Part shown: one piece after another, positions 16,174-26,470 of the stretch
Layout: each line of letters begins with the position of its first letter
Numbering within the stretch: position 1 is the first letter of the stretch
Assembly: GCA_963701815.1 (NCBI GenBank)
Contig: CAVPBN010000021.1
Span: forward strand, 4,745-68,744
Direction of reading: 5' to 3'
DNA length: 64,000 nt
DNA from: AP-15 sp963701815
GTDB lineage: Bacteria > Pseudomonadota > Alphaproteobacteria > ATCC43930 > CGMCC-115725
Notes under the pieces: model-generated
What the model saw: only the letters and a program-made list of their open reading frames with translations
The model's database searches: none
What the model was told of the DNA's origin: nothing
Program-made: the position numbers and the translations under genes

Positions 16174-17342
16174 CGGGTTGCCTCTACCAGAGTGTTCACA
16201 TCGTCTTCGACGTAATAGAACCCTTTGCCGTGCGGCGTCATCGCGATTCCGAACAGATCGCCGCTGCCGGGCGGGGAATGCGCCTGGTTCGCATCGATCC
16301 ATTGGGCATGGAGCTGCTTGCCGGTGGCCGGATTGATTTCGACAACCTGCCCGTTCAAACCGTTGCTGGTCAAAAGTTTGCCGTCAGCCGTCAAGGTCAG
16401 GGCCAATGGCCGCTTCAGCAGCCCGTCCTTGGTCACCTCACGCCCGGTTCCCGCGCTCGTCGTGCGCGTCGTCGCGTCCGGTATCGCGACGATCCGGTTG
16501 CCGAGCGCATCCGATACGTAGAGCGTGCCGTTTGGGGCGAGCGCCAAACCGGTCGGACCGATCAGGAAGACGTCCTTGTCGGCCTGCTGTCCGAAACCGT
16601 TGGCGATCACGGTCTGGCTGACGAGCTGCGGCGGTTTGCCCGGCGAAACGGCGAGCTGGAGCCGCAGCACCGTCGCCTTGTTGACGATGATCGACTCGCC
16701 CTGGCCATCGTGTACTTGCGGGCCGGGCACATCGAACCCGGCCATGCTGACGAACAACGCGGCGGTCGCCCCGCTGTCGATAGTGGCCATATTTCCCCAC
16801 GGCCCGTTGATGTTCGGACCCGCCCAGGTTGCTGCGAGCTGGTCATTGGCGTCGAGCACCAGCAAACAGCCGTTGCCCTTGGTGCTGGTCGTCCCGTCCG
16901 TGCTCGGCGTGCTGCCGACGATAATCCACCCGCTCTTGAGCATGGTCATCGCCGTCGTCAGGTCGATCCCTCCGGGGCATTGCGCCAGGGTCCTAGGTAG
17001 TTTGGCGACCATTTCGGTATTTTGGGTCGTCGGATCGTAACGGATGATCGTCGTGCCTCGACCCTGCAAATTCGAGATGTCGTTAAAATTGTCGACCAGC
17101 ACGTCGCCTCGTCGGATCTTGCCGGCAGAGACCGGGGCGATCACTACCGCATAGGGATTGAGGTCGCCATTGTCGGTAACCGTCGTGGCCCGCGTGACGT
17201 GGCCATGAATGGTGCCGAGCAGGCCGGGGGTATCGGCTGCTCGAGCGAAGCTCGCGGCGGAGACGATGCCGGCTGCCAACAATGGGAAAGCCGCGCGCAG
17301 GACAGTTTTTCTTTCCAGCAAACCCGATCGGCGTCGTGTCAA
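16170..17342 (-). CDS. Exported NHL/SMP-30-like beta-propeller protein
   Basis: A 390-residue protein with a signal peptide (AAFPLLAAGIVSAASFARA) and repeated propeller blades, for example GPTGLALAPNGTLYVSDALG, KRPLALTLTADGKLLTSNGL and GDLFGIAMTPHGKGFYYVED. No catalytic motif is recognised; such propellers often bind ligands or partner proteins. Its stop codon overlaps the GTG start of the DyP peroxidase, so the two periplasmic proteins are made from one message, and the propeller may be a partner or substrate-presenting protein for the peroxidase. That link is inference from coupling. The start at 17342 is the family-consistent one before the signal peptide. Confidence 0.78.
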   Translation of the reverse strand: MTRRRSGLLERKTVLRAAFPLLAAGIVSAASFARAADTPGLLGTIHGHVTRATTVTDNGDLNPYAVVIAPVSAGKIRRGDVLVDNFNDISNLQGRGTTIIRYDPTTQNTEMVAKLPRTLAQCPGGIDLTTAMTMLKSGWIIVGSTPSTDGTTSTKGNGCLLVLDANDQLAATWAGPNINGPWGNMATIDSGATAALFVSMAGFDVPGPQVHDGQGESIIVNKATVLRLQLAVSPGKPPQLVSQTVIANGFGQQADKDVFLIGPTGLALAPNGTLYVSDALGNRIVAIPDATTRTTSAGTGREVTKDGLLKRPLALTLTADGKLLTSNGLNGQVVEINPATGKQLHAQWIDANQAHSPPGSGDLFGIAMTPHGKGFYYVEDDVNTLVEATR

Positions 17343-17474
17343 CGATTATCTCCCTCAGAGGACCGTCGCTGTGAGGCCCGCTCGAAACCGATGCGAATAA
17401 GTCGCAATCCGATTATGCCCAAGGCGGATTGTCGTCAAGACGTGATCTCCGCAAATGCCGCATGCCAGAGGCGA

Positions 17475-17700
17475 TCAAAAGGTGACGATGACCCGGACAC
17501 CCAGGACCGCTTCGCGTTTTGGACCTGCTGATTGGGCAGGTTCGGGTTGGCAATGCCGCCGCCCGGGTTGAAGACGCGCGGCGTGCCCATCGCGCGACCG
17601 AACGCGTTCAGCGTGCTGCCGCTGTCGGATTGCCAGATCATCTGATCGATCGCGGCATAAAAACTGTAATTGCCGTTATAGGTCAGGGGTATGCCGCTGC
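17475..17700 (-). pseudogene. Remnant of an OprB-type carbohydrate porin
   Basis: The readable parts are GIPLTYNGNYSFYAAIDQMI, SDSGSTLNAFGRAMGTP and FNPGGGIANPNLPNQQVQNA, then after a one-base shift LGVRVIVTF at a TGA at 17475. The NPGGG..NPN segment and a C-terminal Phe are typical of the last strands of OprB porins. The N-terminal barrel is missing, and the MGTP to FNPGGG step is shorter than in whole proteins, indicating an internal deletion. It lies 130 bases upstream of the NHL-type gene on the same strand. Confidence 0.65.
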
Positions 17701-17832
17701 TGCTCACGCGGCGTCGTTTTGCGCCATGTCCCTTGTGCGGCGATCATTCCAACGGCAGCAGGTGGGGGGCCCCTGTTTTCACAGCCGGCATGCCATGGTA
17801 GGGTCCCCATCGTTTTCGCGCGATCAACGACG

Positions 17833-18901
17833 ATGAACCATTCCCAGTCTTTCCGGCCCTGGTCTGCCTGGCTGTTCGCGCCGCTGCATATCGCGGCACT
17901 GGCGAGCGCGACCAAGTCGTTTCGCGACAACCCGATCCTCGGCAGCCCGCGGCTCAATCGAGCGGGGCTGCATGTCCGGCGGATGCGGATCGCCGGTGCC
18001 ATGGCGGAGTGGCGCCGCCGCCGACTTCGAACATCTGCTTGACCCCAGGGATGTCGCGGATTTCGAGCGCGACGGGTTTATCCTCAAGCAGCACTATCTG
18101 CCGGAGGAGACTTTTCGGGACTTGCAGACGCAAGCCTTGGCGTGCCGGGCACCCGCGCGCGACATGGTGCAGGGCGACGCGATGACCCGGCGCATCGCCC
18201 TCGATTCGCGGACGCTCTCGTGCCTGCCGGCAGTGCGCGCCCTGGTCGAAAGCCGCGAATGGCTGAGCCTGATCCGCTATGTCGGCTCCTCGGCCCTGGC
18301 CCCGGTTACCTATATTCAGACAATATTTTCGCGGATCCGCCCGGGTGCCGTCGATCCGCAACTGCACCTGCATGCCGATACGTTCCACCCGACGGTAAAG
18401 GCGTGGTTCTTTCTTACCGATGTCGCCGAGGATAGCGGCCCGTTCACCTATGTTCCAGGGTCGCACCGGCTAACCGCCGAACGCCTCGACTGGGAATGGC
18501 GCGTCAGCGTCGGGGCGCGCGCTGCGCCGGACGCCGAGACGCGGGAGGGCTCGTTTCGTATCGATCCGACCGGGCTGGCGAACCTCGGGCTGCCGGCGCC
18601 ACGGCGATTTGCGGTGCCGGCGAACACGCTGATCGTCGCCGACACAATGGGGTTCCATGCCCGCGGCCACAGTACCCGCCCGTCGGTCCGCATCGAAATC
18701 TGGGCCTATGGCCGACGCAATCCGTTTCTGCCGTGGCTCGGATGGGACCCGGCGGCTTTCCCGTTGGTCAAGGATCGTGCGGTCCAATTTTCCTGGTCGG
18801 CGGCGGATTTCGCCGAGCGGCTCGGCCTCGCCAAGAACCCGTGGCGCCGCGAAGGGATCGTAACCCCCGGCATGCCCGCCGATCCGAGCAGGTTCCATTG
18901 A
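17833..18901 (+). CDS. Phytanoyl-CoA dioxygenase (PhyH) family protein, frameshifted near 18020
   Basis: From ATG 17833 the frame reads MNHSQSFRPWSAWLFAPLHI through AGAMAEWRRRR; removing one C from the CGCCGCCGCC run joins it to DFEHLLDPRDVADFERDGFI. The downstream part has the 2-oxoglutarate/Fe(II) facial triad region LHLHADTFHPTVKAWFFLTD, SGPFTYVPGSHRL and the distal His in ADTMGFHARGHST with the Arg of RPSVRIEIWAY. The product (about 356 residues) resembles PhyH dioxygenases next to polysaccharide genes; the substrate is unknown. The 1,069-base span is a multiple of three plus one. A glycosyltransferase gene follows 37 bases later. Confidence 0.78.
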
Positions 18902-18938
18902 ACCGGATGCAGGTTCGGCAGCGCCGGTTGGGCGCCTG

Positions 18939-20193
18939 ATGCTGGTGATTAGCCCAAAGCCCGAGGTAGTGCCCGCCAAGCCGCATATTCTGCTCGATCT
19001 GTCGCGGTTGCTGTGGCGCGCCGAGCGATTTGCTCCCACGGGCATCGACCGCGTCGAACTCGCCTATGCCAGGCATTTGATTGCAATCGCGTGTCACCGC
19101 CTGAGTTTCGCAGCTTATTGGGGACGGCTGGGGCTGCTGCCCGACAACCGTGCCGTCGCCTTCATTGCAGCCCTCGACACGGTCTGGTCCGGCGCGCGCA
19201 TCGACCGAAACGCACGCGCACGGACCGCGAAGCTGGCGCGTCGCCTGCGCCTCGATGTACTGATCCGTGGCGAGGCCCCGCTGCACGTCTTTGCCCGCGC
19301 CAAGGGCGGCCAGCTCGTCTACCTGCTGGTCTCGCATCACGGGCTGGTCCGGCCCTCGGCGCTGATGCGGTTCAAGGAGCGCACCGGCGCCCGCTTTGTC
19401 TGTCTGGTTCATGACCTGATCCCGATCCACCATCCGGAATACGTCCGCCCGGGCGACGCGGGGCGCCATCAACGCCGGATGGATACCGTGGCCCGACTCG
19501 CCGACCGGGTGATCGTCAACTCCGCCGGCACCAAAGCCGCGCTCGACAGGCATTTCAAGCGGGCTGGGCGCGTCGCGCCGATACGGGTCGCGCCGCTCGG
19601 CATCGATCTGTGGCCATCGGCACGCCGATCGCTCGCCAAGGCGCACCCACCTTATTTCATCTACGTCGCCACCATCGAGCCGAGAAAGAACCACCTGCTG
19701 CTGCTAAGGGTTTGGCGCCATCTGGCGGCGGCGTTCGGCAGCCAAGCCCCGCGCCTGGTCCTGGTCGGCCGACGGGGTCTGCGCAGCCGCAAGATTATCG
19801 CGCTGATTGAGCGGTTCGGTCTATCGCGAGGGCTAGTCGAACAGCACAACCAGCTTCCAGATGCGGCGGTTGTCAAAGCGGTCGAGGGTGCGTGCGCGCT
19901 GCTCTACCCGTCGCTCGCCGAAGGGTACGGATTGCCCGTCGCGGAAGCCCTGGCGCTCGGAGTCCCGGTTTTATGCAGCGATTTGCCGGAGTTGCGGGAG
20001 ATCGGCTGCGGAGTGCCGGAATATCTCGATCCTTTCGATGAGCCCGCTTGGCGGAGGGCTATTCTAGACTATTCACAGATCGACTCGCCTCGCCGTCTCA
20101 GGAGAGTTGAGCCGGCTGACGCATTGGCGTCCGCCGAGCTGGGAGCAGCACTTCGACCGAGTCCTGCCATTGATCGATTACCTGCCCGCGTGA
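18939..20193 (+). CDS. Glycosyltransferase (GT4-like), frameshifted near 20098
   Basis: The N-terminal half begins HILLDLSRLLWRAERFAPTG (a common opening in surface-polysaccharide GT4 enzymes), with CLVHDLIPIHHPEYVRPGDA. The C-terminal half has IYVATIEPRKNHLLLLRVW, LVLVGRRG and the EX7E donor motif YPSLAEGYGLPVAEALALG. After DSPRRL a one-base shift continues as LSRLTHWRPPSWEQHFDRVL and ends IDYLPA at TGA 20193, a normal family tail (WxxxFxxVL). The 1,255-base span fits one extra base. Paired with the PhyH gene; probably acts in surface-glycan assembly. Confidence 0.8.
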
Positions 20194-20315
20194 TTATTTT
20201 GACATGGCGGAGCCGAGGCGAGGCAAGAGCAGGTCGATCGACCCGGGCTTCCGTCATGTGCGCGCGCACAAATCCTCAGGCGGCGGCGCGCGTGCGGGCA
20301 AGCCAGCGCCGGCCG

Positions 20316-21899
20316 TCAATCGGCGGCGCCGGCGGCGAAGACCGGCTCGGCCCGGTCGCGCCGGTCGATCGCGCCGCAATCGCGCAATGCTTCGATGATC
20401 ATCCGCGGCAGGCGATGAGCCGGTAAATCGAGCCGCCGCGCCGGTCGCGCTGCACCTTGCCACAGCACGTAGTCGCTGCTCATCTCGTCGAAGCCGAAAT
20501 GATCGAAAGCGCGCGGCAGGCTCGGCAGATGGTCTCCGTAAAAACCGAGAATGCCGTCGGGGCAGAACCGCTCCATCCCTTCCATCAGTATCTGCAGCAT
20601 CTCGTCCGATCGCCGCAGGCCGTCGAGATAGCGCAACAATTCGCCGCCCTGCGGCAGGTCCGCCGATTCGAAGCGGCGGGCGAGGTCGGCATCGATTGCC
20701 GGGCCGGCGGATTGCCAAGGACCATGGTTGCCCATGGTGATCGCGAAAACGAATAAGGGCGGTCCGCCGGCGCCGATCTCCGAGACGATGCGGCGGGCCA
20801 GATCCGGATCGGAATAATAGGGCGGACGGCTCGAGCCGCCTAGGCTCTCCAGACCGAGAAAAGTCTCGAAGCCCAACGCCGGCAGGGTCACGTCGCGACG
20901 GAAGAAGCCGCGATCGAACGGGTGCAGGCACAGGGTGCGGTAGCCCTGGCCGCGCAAATGCCAGGCGAGCGAGGCGACCGGCGACCGGGCAAAGGCATGA
21001 TAGGGGTTGAACCGATCGTAGCCGAGATCGGCCTCCGGAATGCCGGTCAAGGCCGCGAACTCGGCGCGCATCGTGTTGGCGCCCCAGCCCGACACGTCGA
21101 GCCGGCCAAAGGTCGCACACTCCCGATGGCAGGCGTCGAGACCCGGCAGCAAATCGCCGGGGATCAGCGGCGACATCCGGCGCGCGTCGAAAAACGACTC
21201 GCATTGGACCAGCACCAGCGGAACCGCTGCAGCGGCCGGCGATCGGCGCAGAGACGGCGCCGGCAATGGCATGTGTCGCGCCCGCCGAGCGATCCGTTCG
21301 GCCCGCGCGATGGTGCCATAGACGAGGAGCATCGCGAACGGGCCGAAACTCGCCGCGTCGGCCAGTGGCTCGCCAACCGGATCGAGCCGCCGTAATGTAG
21401 CCGCGATGGCGCCGAGCGCCGGCTCGCGAGACATCATCTCGGCGACCGCCCATGGCAGAATGACCGTCGCCAGCACCGCCGCCGGCAACGGACGCCAGAG
21501 CCCCGGCTCGAAAGACAATAAAGCAAGGCAGGCCGCGACCGCTGCGGTCGCGCTGCCGATTACCAGCCCCGGGCCGGCAAACGGCAGATAGAGCTGCGGG
21601 TGAGTGAAGACGTGCGGCAACTCCGAGATGTCGGAAAATACCACCGGTTCGCGCAACGTCTCCCGCTTGGCATGGTCGGCGAGCGCAAAGCCGGCGCCGA
21701 GCGAGAAGACGATCAGACCGGCAAAGATCGGTCGCCCGCTCGCCGTCAGGAGCAGCGCCGCTGCCAGCAGCACCGGTGCAAAATCGAGCAGAACGACCGG
21801 CCAGCGGAAGATTCCGGCACCGGCAACCCAGCGCGGGACGAACCAGCCGGCGAGCGCCAGCGCCGCACCGGCCGCGATGTGGAGCGAGCCGACCACCAT
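20316..21899 (-). CDS. LTA-synthase-like membrane sulfatase-fold protein
   Basis: A 527-residue protein with five or so N-terminal transmembrane helices (residues about 1-190) and a C-terminal sulfatase-fold domain. The metal and nucleophile landmarks are VQCESFFDARR (Glu), GWGANTMRAEFAALTG (the Thr nucleophile of NT..EF), TMGNHGPWQSAG and LGFYGDHLPSLP (Asp/His). This is the layout of lipoteichoic-acid-synthase or OpgB-like phosphoglycerol transferases and of related capsule proteins in Gram-negatives. It would act on the outer face of the inner membrane. It follows the SDR gene by four bases on the same strand, so the two are co-transcribed. Confidence 0.85.
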   Translation of the reverse strand: MVVGSLHIAAGAALALAGWFVPRWVAGAGIFRWPVVLLDFAPVLLAAALLLTASGRPIFAGLIVFSLGAGFALADHAKRETLREPVVFSDISELPHVFTHPQLYLPFAGPGLVIGSATAAVAACLALLSFEPGLWRPLPAAVLATVILPWAVAEMMSREPALGAIAATLRRLDPVGEPLADAASFGPFAMLLVYGTIARAERIARRARHMPLPAPSLRRSPAAAAVPLVLVQCESFFDARRMSPLIPGDLLPGLDACHRECATFGRLDVSGWGANTMRAEFAALTGIPEADLGYDRFNPYHAFARSPVASLAWHLRGQGYRTLCLHPFDRGFFRRDVTLPALGFETFLGLESLGGSSRPPYYSDPDLARRIVSEIGAGGPPLFVFAITMGNHGPWQSAGPAIDADLARRFESADLPQGGELLRYLDGLRRSDEMLQILMEGMERFCPDGILGFYGDHLPSLPRAFDHFGFDEMSSDYVLWQGAARPARRLDLPAHRLPRMIIEALRDCGAIDRRDRAEPVFAAGAAD

Positions 21900-21903
21900 C
21901 GGC

Positions 21904-22683
21904 TCAAGCCGACCGAATGCTGAAGCGGAAGCGCCGCAGGATCGAGTCTCCCACGATTGCCGGCGCGATGTCGCAAAATTGAAGGCCGAAGACGAGCGGC
22001 CAGGGAAAGGCGACGCGTCGCCGATGGCGATCGATGCCGCGCTTTATCTTGCGCGCCGCCGCCGCACCGGTCGCCAGAAACGGCGTCGCCCCATTCCAGC
22101 GATCGGTCATCGGTGAATTGAAAAAACCCGGACACACCAGGGTCACGCCGACGCCGCGCGGCGCCAGCCGAGCCCGCAACGCCTCGGCATAGGCGCGCAG
22201 CCCGGCCTTGCTCGCGCAATAGGCGGGGCTGTCCGGCAAACCCCGATAGGCGGCGATCGACGAAACCACGGCGACATGACCACGACCGCGGCTGCAGAAA
22301 GACGGCAGCAGCGGCTCGATGGTGTTGATTGCACCGACCAGGTTCACCCGGACCTGGTTTGCGGCGATTTCGACGCCTTCGGATGGGCTGTTCGGAGCGG
22401 GCCCGGCCGAGGTGCCGGCATTGGCGATCAGCAGATCGACCGGGTGCTCGCGATCGAATTCGCGCAGCCAGCATCCCATGGCGGCCGCATCCACTACATC
22501 GATCGCCGCAACACTCACCCTCGCCCCCCTTGCCTCGCAAGCCCTCGCGGTCGCCCCCAAGCGCTGCCGATCGCGTCCGAGCAGGCCCAAGGTCACTGCT
22601 GAACCGGCATAGGATGTCGCCAGCCCAGCCCCGAGCCCACTCGACGCTCCGGTGATGACTACGACCCGGAACGGCTGCCGCAT
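21904..22683 (-). CDS. SDR family NAD(P)-dependent oxidoreductase
   Basis: A 259-residue short-chain dehydrogenase. VVVITGASSGLGAGLATSYA holds the TGxxxGxG cofactor site, LLIANAGTSAG the NAG motif, VVSSIAAYRGLPDSPAYCAS the catalytic Ser and Tyr, and SKAGLRAYAEALRARLAP the Lys. The C-terminal tail (RRVAFPWPLVFGLQFCDIAP) is typical of SDRs next to polysaccharide-export genes. The ATG at 22683 sits at the expected position ten residues before TGASSG. Co-transcribed with the sulfatase-fold gene; the substrate is probably a sugar or lipid intermediate, unproven. Confidence 0.88.
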   Translation of the reverse strand: MRQPFRVVVITGASSGLGAGLATSYAGSAVTLGLLGRDRQRLGATARACEARGARVSVAAIDVVDAAAMGCWLREFDREHPVDLLIANAGTSAGPAPNSPSEGVEIAANQVRVNLVGAINTIEPLLPSFCSRGRGHVAVVSSIAAYRGLPDSPAYCASKAGLRAYAEALRARLAPRGVGVTLVCPGFFNSPMTDRWNGATPFLATGAAAARKIKRGIDRHRRRVAFPWPLVFGLQFCDIAPAIVGDSILRRFRFSIRSA

Positions 22684-23150
22684 CCTCAAACTTGAGATTC
22701 CCCGCGTCCCCAAACCGTCAAAGCAGAGTGACGCTAACCTCACCGACACCAGGCTGCGGGAGTTTTCTCGGGTGACAGAAGGACGCAGGCCAAACGCCGA
22801 TCGCACAGGTCATCTGTTCGTCACCGTCCATGAGTCACGATCGCTGAGCCCGGGCAATTTGCGAAGCCAAATTCGCGAACGGGCTGAAAAAAGCCGCAGC
22901 GCGACGGGCAGGAGCATCATTGCCGGCCGGCCATCGTGACCTCATCAAGCCGGGACTCGAGGACAAACCGGGATTGAACGGGCAGCAGCATGTCTCCCGC
23001 CATAAACTTCCGAGGAAGCCGATTATCCTGCGTTCGAGACCCGCATCCGGCAACAGAACCGTTTCGTTCGGCGAATCGACCGCGCCTGATCCGGCATATC
23101 AAGCGCTGTCGCAGCCCGGCAAAGCAGCCGGAAAGACTTCCGCAGCCCGC
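22684..23150. other. Intergenic region between gcvPB and the SDR gene
   Basis: No gene is supported over these 467 bases. A weak hairpin is visible at 22848-22884 (GCCCG pairing with CGGGC, inner AATTTG with CAAATT) but no T-run follows in either direction. The promoter of the SDR/sulfatase pair presumably lies near 22700-22800; I see no clear elements. Confidence 0.3.
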
Positions 23151-24714
23151 TTATTCCGCGGCCTGACGCTCGCTCCGGTCGGGGCGCCAGCGCAGGATCG
23201 GATGGCGGGCGGCGCCGGTTTCGTCGAGGCGGCGACGCGGCGTCAGGCGTGGTGCCGCGGAAAAACGGGCGGTATCGCCGCGGCGGGCCGCGTTCGCGAG
23301 CGCCTCGATGGTCGCAACGAACCGATCGAGCGAGGCCTTGCTTTCGGTTTCGGTTGGTTCGATCAGCATCGCGCCGTGTACGACCAGCGGAAAGTACATC
23401 GTCATCGGATGATAACCCTCGTCGATCAGCGCCTTGGCGAAATCGAGCGTGGTGACGACGGTATCCTTCAAAAAGCGGTCGTCGAACAGGACCTCGTGCA
23501 TGCACGGACCGGGATAGGCAAGGCTGAGGAATTCGGCCAATCTGACGCGCAGATAATTCGCATTCAGCACCGCATCCTCAGCCACCTGCCGCAGTCCGTC
23601 GGCGCCATGGCTCATCACATAAGCGAGCGCGCGGACGAACATGCCGATCTGGCCGTGAAATCCCTTTAGTCGCCCGATCGCCTGACCGGCCGCGCCTTGC
23701 CGATGCTCGACCAGTTCGAGCCCGTGCTCGCCATGCACCAGCCATGGCAGCGGTGCAAACGGAGCGAGGCTGGCCGCCAGGGCCACCGGGCCGCTGCCCG
23801 GCCCGCCGCCGCCATGCGGCGTCGAGAAGGTCTTGTGCAGGTTGAGATGCATGCAGTCGATGTCGAGATCAGAAGGCCGCACCCGACCGACGATCGCGTT
23901 GAAATTGGCGCCGTCGCAATAAAAGAAGGCACCTGCGCGGTGTACCGCCGCTGCGATCTCGACGATCTCGTTCTCGAACAGCCCGCAGGTGTTGGGATTG
24001 GTCAGCATCAGCGCCGCGACATCATCGCCGAGCCGGGCTTCGAGCGCGGCACGGTCGACCCGGCCGCGCATATCGGCCGGGATCGAACTCGACGGCATAG
24101 CCGCAGGCGGCGGCGGTCGCCGGGTTGGTGCCGTGCGCCGATTCCGGCACCAATACCCGTCGGCGGCGATCGCCGCGCGCCTCTAACGCCGCCCGGATCG
24201 CCATCATCCCGCACAACTCGCCATGGGCGCCGGCGCCCGGCGACAAGGCAACTGCCGGCAGTCCGGTCAGCGTCTTGAGCCAGTGCGCAAGCGCGTCAAT
24301 CAGCGCCAGAATCCCGGGTACGGTCGACAATGGCTGGAGCGGATGGATGTCGGCGAGGCCCGGCAGCCGCGCGAGTTTTTCGTTGAGCCTCGGATTGTGC
24401 TTCATCGTACACGAGCCGAGTGGGTAGAGCCCGCTGTCGATCGCGTAATTCCTCTGCGACAGCCGGGTAAAATGGCGCAGAATCTGCGGTTCGCTGAGCC
24501 CCGGCAGGCCGATTGCGCCCTCTCGTTCGAGCCCGCCGAGCCGCGCGCGGAACGGCGGCGGCTCGGGCAGGTCGACGCCGCAATGTCCGGGCGAATCCTG
24601 CTCGAAAATCAACGGCTCTTCGATCTGCAGGCCGCGATTGCCGCTGAACGTCGCATCGGCCTGCGGCGGGTTCCTGGCGGCGCCACCGCTGAGGGCACGG
24701 CTCCACTCGTTCAC
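23151..24714 (-). CDS. gcvPB: Glycine dehydrogenase (decarboxylating) subunit 2, frameshifted near 24085
   Basis: The C-terminal half of P protein. From GTG 24714 the frame gives LGSCTMKHNPRLNEKLARLP, LSPGAGAHGELCGMMAIRAA and VPESAHGTNPATAAACGYAV. Dropping one T near 24085 joins it to SIPADMRGRVDRAALEARLG and LMLTNPNTCGLFE, and the PLP lysine lies in MHLNLHKTFSTPHGGGGPG. Together with GcvPA it decarboxylates glycine and transfers the aminomethyl group to GcvH. The GTGA start overlaps the gcvPA stop by four bases. The 1,564-base span is a multiple of three plus one. It is the last gene of the glycine cleavage operon; the product would be about 520 residues, normal for the family. Confidence 0.9.
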
Positions 24715-26058
24715 GACAGCGCCTCCATCAGGCCGTGCGCCAGCCGGTCGATGTCGTCGGCGGTCACCATCTCGGTCGCCGCCAGCAGCAGCAGATCGGC
24801 AAGATCGGCCCGGTCGGGATAGAGCCGGCTGACCGGGATGCCGGCGAGAATGCCGCGGGCGGCCAGCGCCTCGACGATCGGCGCCGCCGGCACCGGCAGC
24901 CGCAGGGTAAATTCGTTGAAGAAGGCAGCGGTGGCCAGGGTCACCCCGGTCACACGTTCGAGGCGTTCGGCCAGCGCCACCGCCGCGGCGTGGTTCAGCC
25001 GCGCCAGCCGGGTCAGCCCGGCTTCGCCGAGCAGCGCCAGATGGATCGTGAAGGCCAGCGCGCAGAGACCCGAATTCGTGCAGATATTGCTGGTCGCCCG
25101 CTCGCGCCGGATATGCTGTTCGCGGGTCGAGAGAGTCAGCACCCAGCCGCGGCGGCCGTCGGCGTCGACGGTCTGGCCAACGAGTCGCCCGGGCATCTGG
25201 CGCACGAATTTGTCGCGGCTGGCGAAGAGGCCGAGATAGGGCCCGCCGAAATTCAGCGCGTTGCCGAGCGACTGGCCTTCGGCGGCAACGATGTCGGCGC
25301 CCATCGCACCCGGCGGCTCGATCGCCGCCAACGACAGGATCTCGGTGACGACGACGACCAGCAGCGCGCCGTTGTCGTGGCAGACCCGCGCCAATGCCGA
25401 CCAGTCGCGCACCATGCCCCAGAAATCCGGGTTTTGCACGACGACGCACGAGGTGTCGCGATCGACGAGCCCGGCGAGGTGCTCCTCCAGCTTCCGGCGA
25501 AGGCTGCTGCGCCTTCAGTTCGAAACCAACGAAGCGCGCATAGGTTGCACAAGTCTCGCGATAATGCGGATGGACGCCGCCCGACAAGACGGCTTTTTTT
25601 CGACCGGTGACACGGTTCGCCATCATCACCGCCTCGGCGCAGGCGGTGGCGCCGTCATAAAGCGAAGCGTTGGCGACCTCCATCCCGGTCAGCAAGGCCA
25701 CCTGGGTCTGGAACTCGAACAGGTATTGCAGCGTTCCTTGCGCCACCTCGGGCTGATACGGGGTATAGGAGGTCAGGAACTCGCCGCGCTGGATCAGATG
25801 GTCGACCGCGGCGGGGACGTGATGGCGATAGGCGCCGCCGCCGACGAAAAACGGCGCCGAGCCGGCAGCGACATTCCGCGCCGCCAGGCCGGCGATCACC
25901 CGCTCGACCTCGATCTCGCCTTGCGCCAACGGCAGATCGAGCGGCCGGTTGCGCCGCGCTGCGGGCGGCACATCGGCAAACAAATCATCAATCAATTCGA
26001 CCCCGATCGCGGCCAGCATCTCGCGACGGTCATGATCGGTCAGCGGCAGATAGCGCAT
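24711..26058 (-). CDS. gcvPA: Glycine dehydrogenase (decarboxylating) subunit 1, frameshifted near 25500
   Basis: From ATG 26058 the frame starts MRYLPLTDHDRREMLAAIGV and contains FLTSYTPYQPEVAQGTLQYL, MEVANASLYDGATACAEAVM and LSGGVHPHYRET, all GcvPA landmarks. A one-base shift after FELKAQQP near 25500 restores KLEEHLAGLVDRDTSCVVVQ and NPDFWGMVRDWSALARVCHD, then GGPYLGLFASRDKFVRQMPG. The 1,348-base span is a multiple of three plus one. It forms the P-protein heterotetramer with GcvPB. Its start overlaps the gcvH stop (TGATG), and gcvPB follows with a four-base overlap. Confidence 0.9.
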
Positions 26059-26435
26059 CAGGACTGGCCCGCGACAAAGGCGCTATAGGCGGCCTCGTCC
26101 ATCAATTCGTCGAGTTCTGCCGGGTCGGCGAGGCGCAATTTGAGAAACCAGCCTTCGCCCATCGGGTCGCCGTTCACCTTGGCCGGGTCATCGCTGAGCG
26201 CGTCGTTGATCTCGGCGACCTCACCCGAAACCGGGGCATAGACTTCGCTCGCCGCCTTGACCGATTCGACGACCGCCGCCTCCCGGCCGCGCTCGACCCG
26301 ACGGCCGATCTCCGGCAATTCCACATAGACGACGTCACCCAGTTGCGACTGCGCGTAATCGGTGATCCCGATCACAGCAAGATCGCCGTCGAACCGGACC
26401 CATTCATGGTCTTTGGTGAAGCGCGTCGGGTTCAT
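26058..26435 (-). CDS. gcvH: Glycine cleavage system H protein
   Basis: A 125-residue lipoyl carrier. The lipoylation lysine lies in VVESVKAASEVYAPVSGEVA, preceded by AQSQLGDVVYVELPEIGRRV and followed by MGEGWFLKLRLADPAELDEL. The lipoate arm shuttles the aminomethyl group from the P protein (GcvPA/B) to GcvT and is reoxidised by dihydrolipoamide dehydrogenase, which is not in this window. The reading frame is intact and starts at ATG 26435. It sits between gcvT and gcvPA, with a one-base overlap to the latter. Confidence 0.97.
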   Translation of the reverse strand: MNPTRFTKDHEWVRFDGDLAVIGITDYAQSQLGDVVYVELPEIGRRVERGREAAVVESVKAASEVYAPVSGEVAEINDALSDDPAKVNGDPMGEGWFLKLRLADPAELDELMDEAAYSAFVAGQS

Positions 26436-26470
26436 CGAATCGGCTCCTTCTCAAGCTCAGCTGCGTGGGC

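Noticed and set aside
24022..26058. A 678-codon open frame that would join gcvPA and gcvPB.
   Set aside because: It starts as gcvPA, runs through a shifted shadow and ends inside gcvPB. The two subunits are separately coded with a four-base overlap at 24711-24714.
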